DNA of 64,000 bases from Hippasteria phrygiana (taxonomy: Eukaryota; Echinodermata; Asteroidea; Valvatida; Goniasteridae). Location: contig JAZGUH010000123.1 in the NCBI GenBank assembly GCA_037893225.1, positions 2,215,001 to 2,279,000 of the forward strand, in the 5' to 3' direction. The stretch's first letter is position 1. Each line of letters opens with the position of its first letter. The notes below the pieces were generated by a model, which was not told the origin of the DNA, made no database searches, and saw only the letters and a list, made by a program, of their open reading frames with translations. This document shows, piece by piece, positions 20,818 through 30,960 of the stretch. Both the position numbers and the translations under genes were made by a program.

Positions 20818-21319
20818 AGAGAGGTTTAGCAGCACGTATTCACGGATACGTCCGTGCACGTATTACGCGAACGTCAACGCGAGCGCGCCCGACATTTTTG
20901 GAGCGGCGGTCAAACTGAATAACGCGGGCGTTCGGACGCGCAATGAATGAAACGTTTAGCTGCACGTCACGACGGGTATTATGCACAACCACGGTGTTTT
21001 CCAACACGAAAGCTTTACAAGCAAGGGATTTTTTTAACTTCAGAAATACATCAAACTGGACTTAGTTTGACCCAAAAATGCATATTGTATATTCAATGAG
21101 CTTTAATTCTCATGAGACAAATATTGATTGCAATGTCTACAAATGTTAATTTTGTTTTGCAATTACTCACGTTATGGCCCAACGTGAACTCACCATTTTC
21201 ACGTATTTGACGTCCGTGTGAAAGTCACGTACGTGAGTAACAATACGCTGGAATTGAAAGCAAAAGAACACACAATTTTCGCGTTCGCGTTCACGTAAAA
21301 CGTGCTGCTAAACCTCTCT
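20818..21319. mobile_element. MITE with perfect 20-bp ends
   Basis: agagaggtttagcagcacgt at the left and acgtgctgctaaacctctct at the right are perfect inverted repeats. The interior is rich in acg/cgt words and has no frame. It sits between a putative cgccatcttgga motif and a GC-rich stretch. Confidence 0.8.
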
Positions 21320-22020
21320 CTTGCGAACCCACCTCGCTCGCGCGTATGCGAGCTGATCTGGAGCAGCTTTTGGCGCTACGGATCACTGTGGGTGTTTGGG
21401 CGTGTTTGTTTTACGCAGATCCGGAGCGCGATCAGTGATCCGGCCGGAGCGTCGAAAGTTTCACGCAGATCCGGAGCGCGATCAGTGATCCGGATCTGGC
21501 AACCGACCTTTCCATTTGTAATTCATTACACGGACGGCTCCGATGCTTTCGGTCGTTTTAACTTTGTGCACCCGGGCCATTGCTTTGTGCACAACCTGTA
21601 GCAGTGACCACCGGCCAATCAGCTACGCGATGGCGTTTCGTGGCCACACCTCGCATGTGGTAGCACTCTTGCGGTTGTGGCTGTCAATGACTGCAAAGGT
21701 CAGAGCGTATTGGAAGTGACCTTGGCCTAGTATTTCATAAAGACAAAAGAGTGAGAGTAACGTGAATGGAAAAATTATTCGTTTAGTTTCTTATGTTTTA
21801 AGGAAAATGTCGTGGTCCCCCCCCCCCCGCTTAAAAAAAATTCCTACAATTAAGTACCGTCAAGATTCTTCAACATTTCAAATTGTCCGGTCCTATACAT
21901 TTAAATCTGCAGCACGTCATCATATCTCAGAGAGTACACTGTATAAATAGTACGTATATGTTTCGACAAAACGGGCTTCATTAATTTTAAACATCGCATC
22001 ATTTGTCTGAAATAAACATT
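21320..22020. other. Intergenic; short direct repeats
   Basis: acgcagatccggagcgcgat is repeated with its flank at about 21413-21443 and 21462-21492. A 45-bp stretch near 21527-21573 (cggacggctccgatgctttc) is the inverse of a sequence upstream of the ATOX1-like gene (about 2920-2968). I see no gene here. Confidence 0.5.
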
Positions 22021-22029
22021 ACGGTATAC

Positions 22030-22545
22030 CCCAGGTAGCAAGCCCATATGGGTAGCACATGGGTCCCATGTGGGCCAGAATATGGGCCCCACGTAACCCA
22101 TATAACCCATATGGATAACCCATATGGGTCAGATCTGGGGCCCATGTGGGCCAATAATATCTGTGTAAAATATGGGCAAGCCCATATGGGGCAGAATATG
22201 GGTACCATATGGGGCCCAGATGGGCCAGCAGTATGTGGGTAAAATATGGGTTATCCCATGGGCATTATGATATGGGGTTCATCTGGGCCCAGGTGGGTTA
22301 CCAGTATATGGGCTGTCCCATATGGGCATTCTATGGAGTTCATCTGGGGCCCAGGTGGGCTAGCAGCATATGGGCAGCATGTGGGCTATCCCATATGGGC
22401 ATTATACGGGGTTCATCTGGGCCCGCCCAGGTGGGCCAGCAGTATATGGGCAGAATACGGGCTGTCCCATATGGGCATTCTATGGGGTTCATCTGGGGCT
22501 TAGGTGGGCCAGCAGTATATGGGCAGAATATGGGCTATGCTTTTA
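22030..22545 (+). repeat. CCCATATGGG minisatellite
   Basis: Degenerate units of about 62-77 bp carry repeated cccatatgggc, gttcatctggg and ggtgggccagcagtatatgg. Unit starts (gttcatctgg) lie at about 22277, 22338, 22411 and 22487. Long open frames run through it in all frames because the unit lacks stops; they are not genes. A shorter related stretch is at 30838-30960. Confidence 0.8.
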
Positions 22546-22559
22546 CTTTTCCAAGGTAA

Positions 22560-23297
22560 ATACTTTGACTAAGGACAGCATCATTAAATGTTTAAGACTA
22601 ATACGAGTACCGTCATCAATAGTTTTATTGTAAAATTACATTTTGTACACAAGATGAAATAGAGGAAGTCATTAATTTTAAAATGATAAGCCCATGAGGC
22701 ACCATAACACATCCAGGGAGGCTATGATTTAGCCATGTTAAGATTGTTGGAGTCAATTACATACTATATTTTCCAATGTTAAAATTTATCACTTGCCTTG
22801 TGCGATTTTTTGTTAATAAAAGCCCTCCATGATGCAAAGTAGGAACAATGCTAACTTTGAACTGGACTATTCACCATTGTGTTGACAAATTTTAGGAAAT
22901 ACATTTACTTCAATGTCATTGACACTGCATCAATAATTATCTTAATGGAGCTGGATAAATTGACCAGAACATCAACAATAAACAAATTTTCATGCAAAAT
23001 TTTAACAGAAATGTTCTTAACCTTGTTGGCTATTCTGTATTGAAGTTAACCTTAAAGTACCAAGGAAGTGGACGGTGATTTTTACAAGACACCGACATGA
23101 AATGTATTTCGTTCGAATGAAGTCAACCCGATATAAGTAATAATAACATTGGATGGCTTTTTTCAAGGGATACAAGAATATAATTGCTCTCGTTATAACA
23201 ATATCGCATATTCGACTTGGTGCATTATTGTTGTTGCTTGTGCAATATATTATTGCATCCCCTCAGTCATCAGTTATTATACAAGGTGTATAAATAA
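22560..23297. other. AT-rich intergenic sequence, nothing recognised
   Basis: There is no coding frame with family motifs, no inverted-end element and no tandem repeat that I can support. Confidence 0.5.
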
Positions 23298-23416
23298 AGG
23301 TAATCCAAAACAAAATAGAGTTTACCGAAGTCTGACGTCAGTTGGCATGACAACTGGCTCCAAACAAATGGAGATTTCGACTGTTCCTTTGTTAACCCAA
23401 TATTTTTGGATTACCT
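23298..23416. mobile_element. 119-bp MITE with AGGTAATCCAA ends
   Basis: The inverted ends are aggtaatccaa and ttggattacct. The core ttaccgaagtctgacgtcagttgg is shared, in part, with the 15725-15847 element. Its right end touches a candidate minus-strand exon and supplies its apparent splice donor. Confidence 0.6.
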
Positions 23417-23611
23417 TTTTGACATTCACTACAGTTCGTTGCTATTGAATCCTCGCCTCCTTCTTGGAAATGCTGAGCCAGTTGTCCAAATTGTCGCTTA
23501 CTCCGTCCTCCTTTCAAATCTTTGGAATTGTAGAGGCGAAGGATGTGATGCATGATGTTACCTCGTCCCGTGTTGCCTCTTTTGTTCTGTATTATGCCGT
23601 ACACTGAGCCC
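23415..23611 (-). CDS. Candidate internal exon of unknown gene
   Basis: On the minus strand a pyrimidine-rich acceptor (ttttcattttcag) precedes an open stretch of 65 codons (GSVYGIIQNKRGNTGRGN, KGGRSKRQFGQLAQHFQEGG, then NCSECQK). It ends at AAAAG|GTAATC. The amino-acid mix looks like real protein rather than noise, with a basic KGGRSKR run and a CxxC pair. I do not recognise the family, and no partner exons were found. The donor falls in a MITE end. It could equally be a transposon-gene relic. Confidence 0.35.
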
Positions 23612-23616
23612 CTGAA

Positions 23617-24700
23617 AATGAAAACATTGCATGAGTATCAAGTATCAACCTGAAATATGTTTTAACAATTATTACCTTGAATCAGCAGACAAATTAGTGT
23701 GCATTTGCAAATGGCAAATTTGAGTAAAGGCTGGGCGAATTAGGAAGCTATTTTTCTGCAGCAACAGACTTCAAATTTAACTATAGCTTTATACATGTAC
23801 ATGTACATATTGTCATAAAGAATACATGCAGTGTAAATGTTCCTCTCTTGAGATCTATGTGAAAATGAACGCTTCAGTGACACTTTAATTTTCGCCACAT
23901 CGATCCCCATGTTGGTACATAACCATTTAATTAAGCTACAATCAAATCGGATCTATAGTTTCCTAGATACAGGCCTTAGAAAAATGCCAATTTGACGTCA
24001 TATGCCTTGTGATCATGATGTCATTTCAATTTTCACTTATTACACATTTTGGTCTAGGTACATGCCAGTTGAGTTACAACCAAATCGAACCCATAATTCT
24101 ATAGTTGTAAGCCTTAGAATACTATAAAGAAAAGTGCATATTTGATGCAAGATCACAATTTTCAATTCACAACTGTATGCAGAAAACGTCATATGTATGT
24201 AGAATAAGATATTAAAATGTTAACAAATTTATCATAAATCACTTACCAGTTAAAATACAGCTCTGGGACTTAACTCTTTCGAGTACAAAAAACGTGCTGC
24301 TGGCCCATCAAAATACGGCAAAATCCGGGTTTGTGCGCTGTAAGCAGGGCTAAATCTGGGCTTGGACTGCCACCTGAAAGAAAGAAAGAAAGAAAGAAAG
24401 AGACAGGAAATAGGGTGGTTGTACTTATAGAGGTACATGATGAAACAGCACTTTAATAATAGATGTAGATGAAACAGCACTTTAATAATAGATGTAAAAT
24501 AACACAATCTCAATCAACAAACAATTCAAGTGCAAACAATCCTAAAAAAAAAAAATTCATTATATAAACCTGAATACAAACTTCAAAATCCATAAGCATG
24601 GCTGTAAGGATTAAAAGCAAATAAATTTCATTACACAAGACTATCACAATACTCCAGCCAGGACATAGCAAGTTTAAGATGGAGCCTCTACACTGTTAAA
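23617..24700. other. Intergenic; (GAAA)n microsatellite
   Basis: A tetranucleotide run of gaaa lies at 24376-24402. On the minus strand it makes a polypyrimidine tract ending in AG, with a gtaagt about 125 bp further on, but all three frames between contain stops. Nothing else is supported. Confidence 0.45.
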
Positions 24701-24704
24701 AGTG

Positions 24705-24992
24705 ACTCCACCTCATGCACGTGAATCGACTATAAGTTCATGCACGTGAGGTGTCAACGTTGGGTAATACACACACCTGAGGTTAAACCAACAGTTACCT
24801 CATGTACATCAAGTACTCCATGTGATGAAAACTGTCAACTTCCTAACACCTCATGCACTTGAACTGCGGGTTTGTGTTGGTGCGAATTATTGATTGAGAA
24901 CCTTGATTGATTGATTTTAAAAACCAGAGTACCTCACGTGCTTGAGGTGGAAGTTGACCCAATGAAACCATTACTTGATGCACCTGATGTGA
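24705..24992. repeat. Cluster of palindromic CACCTCATGCACNTGAGGTG-like motifs
   Basis: About seven variants occur within 290 bp: cacctcatgcacgtga, ttcatgcacgtgaggtg, acctcatgtacatcaagt, cacctcatgcacttga, acctcacgtgcttgaggtgg, acttgatgcacctgatgtga and a half site cacacctgaggtt. Spacing is irregular, so this is not a simple tandem array. It could be a decayed transposon or a regulatory cluster. Confidence 0.55.
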
Positions 24993-25406
24993 AACCCAAA
25001 AATATACGATAGGCCTACAGTCGAAAATAGTCCGTGCCACCCACCCGCCGGCCAAACGCCAAAATGTACCATGACAGAACCAAACGAAAATAAGTAAATA
25101 AGTAAATCTGTATTTATAATTGTAAAATAAATAATGCACCAGCCCCTTCCTATACAAAAATAAAGTTGTAGGCCTATGTATCGAAATAAATTTTGACTAA
25201 AATCGGCTGTGCGTGCAATGATGAGCAAATCAAAGTAAAACAGCTATACTGATGGCGATATTGAGTCCACGACCTTGTGTTACATTTGACGGCAGGACTT
25301 TATGGAAAGTTACATCATAAGAGTTATTTCAACACTATCAAATAATAAACACAATAATAACAGTTATTACCAATAAATAATATACGCCAATGAAATGAGA
25401 TTTCAC

Positions 25407-25629
25407 CAGTGGCGAGTAAATCCGTGTCGAAAAGTGGGGATGATTATTGAATTTGTCAACGAAGTACTGCATCTTGAACTTTTTCTCAACGGGGGATACC
25501 CCCGCCCTAAACACCGCTTGAAATTTGAAACATCACTTTGTGTACAATTTCCCCTTTTTAAATTTACGAAACAAAAACGAAATACAAATCGGCGGGCCCC
25601 TGAACTCCTTCCCCGTGTTTACGCCACTG
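25407..25629. mobile_element. hAT-like MITE remnant
   Basis: The ends cagtggcgagtaaatccgtg and, inverted, cagtggcgtaaacacggg resemble hAT termini (CAGnGGCG). The 8-bp target duplication expected for hAT is not clear. The interior is noncoding. Confidence 0.45.
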
Positions 25630-25665
25630 GCGCACAGATCCCCACATCACTATGATAAAGATGAA

Positions 25666-26316
25666 TACCGAAGAAACAAAGAAATAAACACCCCGACAAA
25701 TATTCAAACAACCCTAATTTTCACATGTTTTGCACGAATTATTCGCTTATTACTTTTTATGACATTAACAATTCACATACCGAGTACATGGATCGGATGT
25801 ACTGTACATGTAATGTATGTACTGTACATGTTGACTATACATTACATGTAGACTTGATGTGCGGAAATATTGTTTCACACAGCGAGTTGTTGACAAGTGC
25901 CAATGGAATAGCGACCAAGTGAAGTTGTTTCAGCTCCATCTATCAACTGTTTAAAAAGAAATGTACTTCTAAGTTCTAGATTTTAATTTCTTTTTTCGCT
26001 GCTAAAGAACTGTCTGCAGCCACTACCCCTTTTTTAGTAGCATGATAATTTGTTTATTGAAGTGACGGGTCAAAATAAGCCTGAAGCTTTTTATCGACCT
26101 AAGTTTACAAGCAAGATACGAACAAGATACATCCAAATGAATGTACACATAATACATAGACCCTTTTACGGATACCCCGCCTGTGGGATTTTGTGTAAAA
26201 AATTTAGCGCGAACTGTCCCACAGCGACAAGACACGTTGCAGTTTTGCTGTGCACATTTACATGGACAAGCACCCCGTGTGCCGAGTCGTCCTCTCTGGC
26301 AAGAGTTTCGGCATGT
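25666..26316 (-). repeat. Left arm of a 650-bp inverted repeat with Cys-rich coding remnant
   Basis: This is the inverse of 28097-28757 apart from scattered differences and small indels. The arm contains a minus-strand coding stretch (about 26190-26330) reading CTCRNSCQRGRLGTRGACPC, then KCAQQNCNVSCRCGT. Its outer end carries tacatgta-type palindromes near 25795-25860. Confidence 0.8.
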
Positions 26317-26421
26317 ACATGTCATAGGTTCTCGATCTCCAGCGTAAGGTTCTACTTCTATATCGCCAACCTCCAATTCTATGCAACTTTCAGACAAATA
26401 TTCCATGGCACTTGTGTACAT
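26023..26421 (-). pseudogene. Cysteine-rich ORF remnant
   Basis: This frame of 132 codons has about 12 Cys in the central 45 residues, in CxC, CxxxC and CxCG spacings, which suggests a metal-binding module. The inverted copy at 28100-28215 (plus strand) keeps two further Cys (GTVCAKFC) where this one has Arg and Phe (GTVRAKFF), so this copy looks decayed. I do not recognise the family. It may be part of a repeat-borne gene. Confidence 0.35.
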
Positions 26422-26430
26422 GTGAATACA

Positions 26431-26706
26431 ATTTTATGAAATAAACAGATGAAATTTGAACTGAGTGCCACGGTGTGTGCTACTTGTTTATAAGTATACG
26501 TGTACACGTATGTGTATTTTTGTACGCAGACGCTGGACATGCGTGCGTGTTCCAGGGGGTGTAGTTTCCAAAAGCCAATTCTCAGAACAGCCATAACAAA
26601 CGGATGGAGGTTAAAAATAGCACATAACCGAAATGAAGCGCAAGGGGGCGCACTCCAATATTTGATTCGTTAACGCAAGATGGCGCGACGACACAGCCCC
26701 TTTAAG
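26431..26706 (+). repeat. Direct repeat unit 1
   Basis: Together with 26842-27153 this is a direct pair: attttatgaaataaacagat at the start, gtgttccagggggtgtagtt and gcaagggggcgcactccaat inside, cagcccctttaag at the end. The second copy has about 30 extra bases near its start. Confidence 0.8.
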
Positions 26707-26841
26707 CACATTTTCAATTCTAACAATACACAAAGGATCTAGAAAAGGGATAGAACCATTTTTATTACATGACCAAAAAACTTACTTGTTTATTGCAAAC
26801 AGTTAAAATCAATCACATTCATTCAAACTTATGTGAATGAA

Positions 26842-27153
26842 ATTTTATGAAATAAACAGATGAAGTTTGAACGTTTTCTATAATAATCTTACTCTTAGAG
26901 AACTGAGTGCCATGATGTGTGCTACTTGTTTATAAGTATGTGTGTACACGTATGTGTATGTCAGTACGCGCGCAGACGCTGGACACGCGTGCGTGTTCCA
27001 GGGGGTGTAGTTTCCAAAAGCCAATTCTCAGAACAGCCATAACAAACAGATGGAGTTTAAAAATAGCACATAACCGAAATGAAGCGCAAGGGGGCGCACT
27101 CCAATATTTGATTCGTTAACGCGAGATGGCGCGGCGATACAGCCCCTTTAAGG
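26842..27153 (+). repeat. Direct repeat unit 2
   Basis: This is the partner of 26431-26706, about 410 bp downstream. Both lie between the arms of the 650-bp inverted repeat. Confidence 0.8.
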
Positions 27154-27214
27154 CATCAGAATCCAACTAACAAACTATTTATGCCAAAACAGCCTGGTTT
27201 GACAATAATGTGAC

Positions 27215-27334
27215 TATTGTTACCTAACACATCCCCCAGACCTCTGAAAAGAATTCCTGAGATTCCGGGAACACAATGACCAACACAAAAGAGGGTGGGT
27301 TTCCTCTGCCCATATCGTGCATCATATGTCCCAG
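27215..27334 (-). mobile_element. Partial copy of the AGCACGATATGGG MITE
   Basis: taacacatccccc, aattcctgagattccgggaa, cacaatgaccaacacaaaag and cccatatcgtgc match the left half of the MITE nested in the foldback transposase (1446-1633), inverted. This shows that the nested insert belongs to a dispersed family. Confidence 0.7.
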
Positions 27335-28096
27335 TTTAATATGAATCGATTATTGGGAGAGTGGCCGGTCACGTGAGAGGGTTTAACCAATAATAGGGAA
27401 GAGGAGTCGGATATTCATATGACACCGCTATTCCCGGGTTCGTATTCATATCAGGAGGTCCTCCTGAATAATAAACAGGCACATTATCACACCTCTGACA
27501 ATGCCAGTGTGGTTTGTTCTTGATGAACGCTCACCGCTCCCCAAATAACTATAATAATGCATGCACAATACCAAAAGTTCCACTTTGGGGTTTGACCAAA
27601 CTCCCTTGTCTCCGGGCAGGATACGGGCGTGTGGTAGTATAAAAGCTGCAAAACGTGAAGAATTTTGTTCATTCATACGACTCAATATGTCTAGTCTCCA
27701 CCGTCTGGTGATTCCTTCGACAATACAAATCTGTCTTTGCACTTTCCATGGACGTGGTGTGCAAAAAAAGGACCATTGCTATGGGAAGCAAGCATCACGT
27801 ATCTTTTGTGACGACAAAATCGTTGAAAGGTTGGATAATTGAGAAGAATGCCCGTCATTGATGATTGAAAATCGTTTTGCTTGGTTTGGTACATAGCTGT
27901 TGTACAACCCATTACACTTGACAATTGAAAACAAATGTTGCGTAAACAGCACACCTACGCAACATTCAATTTTCTTGATAAGTGCGAGGACAGATTTGAA
28001 TTGTCGAAGAAACTTATCAGTAAACCGTTGTCAAAAATTACTAGACGGTGGAAAGTAGACACAATTACGGTCATGAACCCACAGAATTCAAACTAA
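27335..28096. other. Intergenic, nothing recognised
   Basis: This is the spacer of the 650-bp inverted repeat. It contains a small palindrome (atcaggaggtcctcctgaat region near 27450) but no supported gene. Confidence 0.45.
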
Positions 28097-28757
28097 ACAT
28101 GCCGAAACTCTTGTCAGAGAGGACGACTCGGCACACGGGGTGCTTGCCCATGTAAATGTGCACAGCAAAACTGCAACGTGTCTTGTCGCTGTGGGACAGT
28201 TTGTGCTAAATTTTGTACACAAAATCCCACAGGCGGAGTATCCGTAAAAGGGTCTATATATGTATTATGTGTACATTCATTTGGATGTATCTTGTTTGTA
28301 TCTTGCATGTAAACTTAGGTCGATAAAAAGCTTCAGGCTTATTTTGACCTGTCACTTTAATAACAAAATTATCATGCTACTAAAGAGGGGTAGTGGCTGC
28401 AGACAGTTCTTTAGCAGCGACACAAAAAATAAAATCTAGAACTTAGCAGTACATTTTTTTTGAAACAGTTGATAGATGGAGCTGAAACAACTTCACTTGG
28501 TCGCTATTCCACTGGCACTTGTCAACAACTCGCTGTGTGAAACAATATTTCCGCACATCAAGTCTACATGTAATGTACATGTACATGTGAATGTACAGTA
28601 CATACATTACATGTACAGTACATCCGATCCATGTACTCGGTATGTGAATTGTTCATGTCATAAAAAGTAATAATAAGCGAATAATTCGTGCAAAACAGGT
28701 GAAAATTAGGGTTGTTTGAATATTTGTCGGGGTGTTTATTTCTTTGTTTCTTCGGTA
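28097..28757 (+). repeat. Right arm of the 650-bp inverted repeat
   Basis: This is the inverse of 25666-26316. Its inner end carries the better-preserved Cys-rich stretch on the plus strand. The outer end stops abruptly at 28757, where a CR1-like RT fragment begins. Confidence 0.8.
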
Positions 28758-29253
28758 GTCAGCCAAACTGGAGAGGAGAAAGGCTGAACGCAAATGGAGA
28801 CTTTCTAATTTTCAACAGGATTTAGACTCATTTAAATTTCATAGAAATAAAGTCATTTTTTAATGAACCGTGCTCGTCGTGAGTTTTACACCAATTTTGT
28901 TGACAGGAATAGTCATGATCAAAGGAAATTTTTTAAGGCAAGCAGATCTCTTCTTAACCTTGACAAGTCTGCCATTCTGCCATGTCACTTGGATGATATT
29001 TCCGTGGCCAATGATATGGGTTCCTTCTTTGTTCGGAAGATTGCCAATATTCGGTCGAGGCCAAGTAATGTAATCTGCTCGCCTATATTTTGATCGTTCG
29101 GATTTAACATCCTCAGCTGTTGGTACTCTAACTGAATTCACTCAGCTTTTGGAATTTTCAGTTCGTAAGCTTCTTTTAGGCTCTAGTAGGAAATGTTGTA
29201 TTCTCGATCCCATACCAACAGGTCTACTAGTTAATAGTTTAGAGGTTATCTTA
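28758..29253 (+). pseudogene. CR1-like non-LTR RT linker fragment
   Basis: The frame-shifted coding sequence reads KLERRKAERKWRLSNFQQDL, then MNRARREFYTNFVDRNSHDQ, GSFFVRKIANIR and DPIPTGLLVNSLEVILP, the usual linker to first RT block of CR1-type elements. It is cut at the right by the Harbinger element end at 29254. At least one frameshift lies near 28860. Confidence 0.7.
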
Positions 29254-29467
29254 CCTGGGGCCGATTTCACGAAACGCTAAGACGCGTCTTAGGAAGAGTA
29301 ACTCGTCTTAACTCGCGACTCGTCCTAGGATCGATTTCACCAAAGTTAGGACGCGTTCAACACGTCCTAACTTTCTTAGCAACGCGGCTGAACTCGTCTT
29401 AACTTAAGATCGGTCTGGGGGTCGTCTTATCTATATGCGAACACGTACAATTTACTGAAAAGCAACA

Positions 29468-29608
29468 ATGGCGCTTATGTTTCTCGCTGATTACAAAGCT
29501 CGGCGGGCAATTAGGAAAGAGAGAGGATATTCCGAGATCCACTAGATAATCTAAATGACGAGGAAATCCTCAAGAGATATAGGTTCAAAGGCAGGGAATA
29601 TTCCAAGG
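29468..29608 (+). pseudogene. Harbinger transposase N-terminal remnant
   Basis: It starts MALMFLADYKARRAIRKERG and, after a frameshift, reads DPLDNLNDEEILKRYRF. The last motif (D/E-rich followed by RYRF) is characteristic of PIF/Harbinger transposase N-termini. The catalytic domain is absent. Confidence 0.65.
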
Positions 29609-29610
29609 GT

Positions 29611-29924
29611 TACTCTCTTAATGTAAAAGAGTGAAAAACTCACTCTCAAAAAGAGTGAATCCCTTCTCAAATCACTCGAAAAGAGTGAATCTCTTATAAA
29701 AACCACTCGAAAAGAGTGAATCTCTTATAAAAACCACTCGAAAAGAGTGAAAACCACTCGAAAAAGAGTGAAAACCACTCGAAAAGAGTGAAATTTCCAC
29801 TCTTTCGAGTGGTTTTCACTCTTTTCGAGTGGTTTTTATAAGAGATTCACTCTTTTCGAGTGGTTTGAGAAGGGATTCACTCTTTTTGAGAGTGAGTTTT
29901 TCACTCTTTTACATTAAGAGAGTA
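29611..29924. mobile_element. 314-bp near-perfect hairpin built of AAAGAGTGA units
   Basis: The left half runs tactctcttaatgtaaaaga... and the right half mirrors it to ...tcttttacattaagagagta. Each arm contains tandem cactcgaaaagagtga-type units, which are themselves partly palindromic. There is almost no loop. Transcribed, it would form a stem of about 150 bp. Confidence 0.8.
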
Positions 29925-30364
29925 GAGATGAATGGAGCCCGATAACGGGTGAGTGTAATATTAATAAAGGGATAAAAGTGTGATGACCCGGTCTTTACCA
30001 CGTCAATAATAGCCGAGGAGGGGCGTGACCACCGAGCCAAAGGCTTGGTCCATTAACAGCGGTCACGACCCTTACTAAAAATGCAAAAACCTCCCGTAAA
30101 AAGGACAAAATGCAAAGCTTTTTCTCCCCACTTTTTCTCCCATTTGCTCAGTACAAAACACATGCGTACGTATCGGACTTGTGAGCGCGTGAAGGCACTC
30201 CGCGCCTGTCTGTCGCGTGCGCGTACGCACACGCACGAATGCAGCGTTTTATACGCGTGCATTAGCGTCGTCTTACATTATGAAGTTCAGTACATATTGT
30301 GCGCGCACCTACTACGCTCTCCCTGTTGCGTATCGGCTGAGAACAGTTGGTTATGACGCGCCGT

Positions 30365-30460
30365 GTTTAAAAAACCGTTTTTTACAGCCGTTTTAGAAAG
30401 GGTTTTTAACAGCCGTTTTTAACAACCGTTTTTAACAGCCGTGTTTAAACAACCGTTTAA
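30365..30460 (+). repeat. TTTTTAACAGCCG tandem repeat
   Basis: About seven imperfect units of 12-15 bp (gtttttaacagccg / caaccgtttttaa) lie within the Harbinger element. Confidence 0.6.
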
Positions 30461-30837
30461 ACACACCCACGTGACAGGCTTTCGACCAAAAGGGATAGTG
30501 AAACTCGCTGAGGCATTTATGAATCAGCATTCAAATTGTTCATCCAAAACAATCACCAATCAATCATCTTGAATTTACTGCATGCGCGTACACATCCGAC
30601 GGCTGTTATGCGAAAGTGCCAAATTGAACATAATACAGCCGTTGCATGCGAAAGGTCATCCTCGTCCAATAATTAGCGGTTCGTTTATCTGTATTTCGGA
30701 TGCGTCTTGCTTAAGAAGGGTTTAGTGAAATCGATCTCAGGACGCGTCGTAGCTGAGATCGATCTTAGAGCAGGAACTCGTCTTAAGTCCTAAGAAGAGT
30801 CATAAGTTAAGAAGAGTTTCGTGAAATCGGCCCCAGG

Positions 30838-30960
30838 TTTTTCCCATGTGACACCCATATGGGCCCGCCGATATTCTGCCCACATGGGCTTGCCCAGGTT
30901 TTTCCCATATTATGACACCCATATGGACCAGCCCATTTTCGTTCCCATATTGGTTTGCCC
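30838..30960 (+). repeat. CCCATATGGG-type sequence at the non-LTR 5' junction
   Basis: tttttcccatgtgacaccca and tttttcccatattatgacac are a partial direct repeat, rich in cccatatgg and gcccacatggg. It resembles the 22030-22545 minisatellite. It separates the Harbinger end from the 5'-truncated non-LTR element. Confidence 0.55.

Larger units (their letters stand above)
29254..30837. mobile_element. Decayed PIF/Harbinger DNA transposon
   Basis: The inverted ends are cctggggccgatttcacgaa and ttcgtgaaatcggccccagg. Just inside, both ends repeat acgcgtctta/aactcgtctta words. Near 29468 it keeps the N-terminus of a HARBI1-like transposase. The rest of the gene is gone and a 314-bp hairpin is nested at 29611-29924. 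It inserted into the CR1-like RT fragment. Confidence 0.75.

Noticed and set aside
22048..22633. Open frames with repeated MGFIWGPGGPAVYGQNMG-type peptides
   Set aside because: The CCCATATGGG minisatellite lacks stop codons, and similar frames are open in parallel. There is no start context or homology.
24253..24376. Minus-strand exon between a (TTTC)n-AG acceptor and gtaagt
   Set aside because: All three frames contain a stop between the borders, so it could only be a terminal or noncoding exon. There is no support for one.
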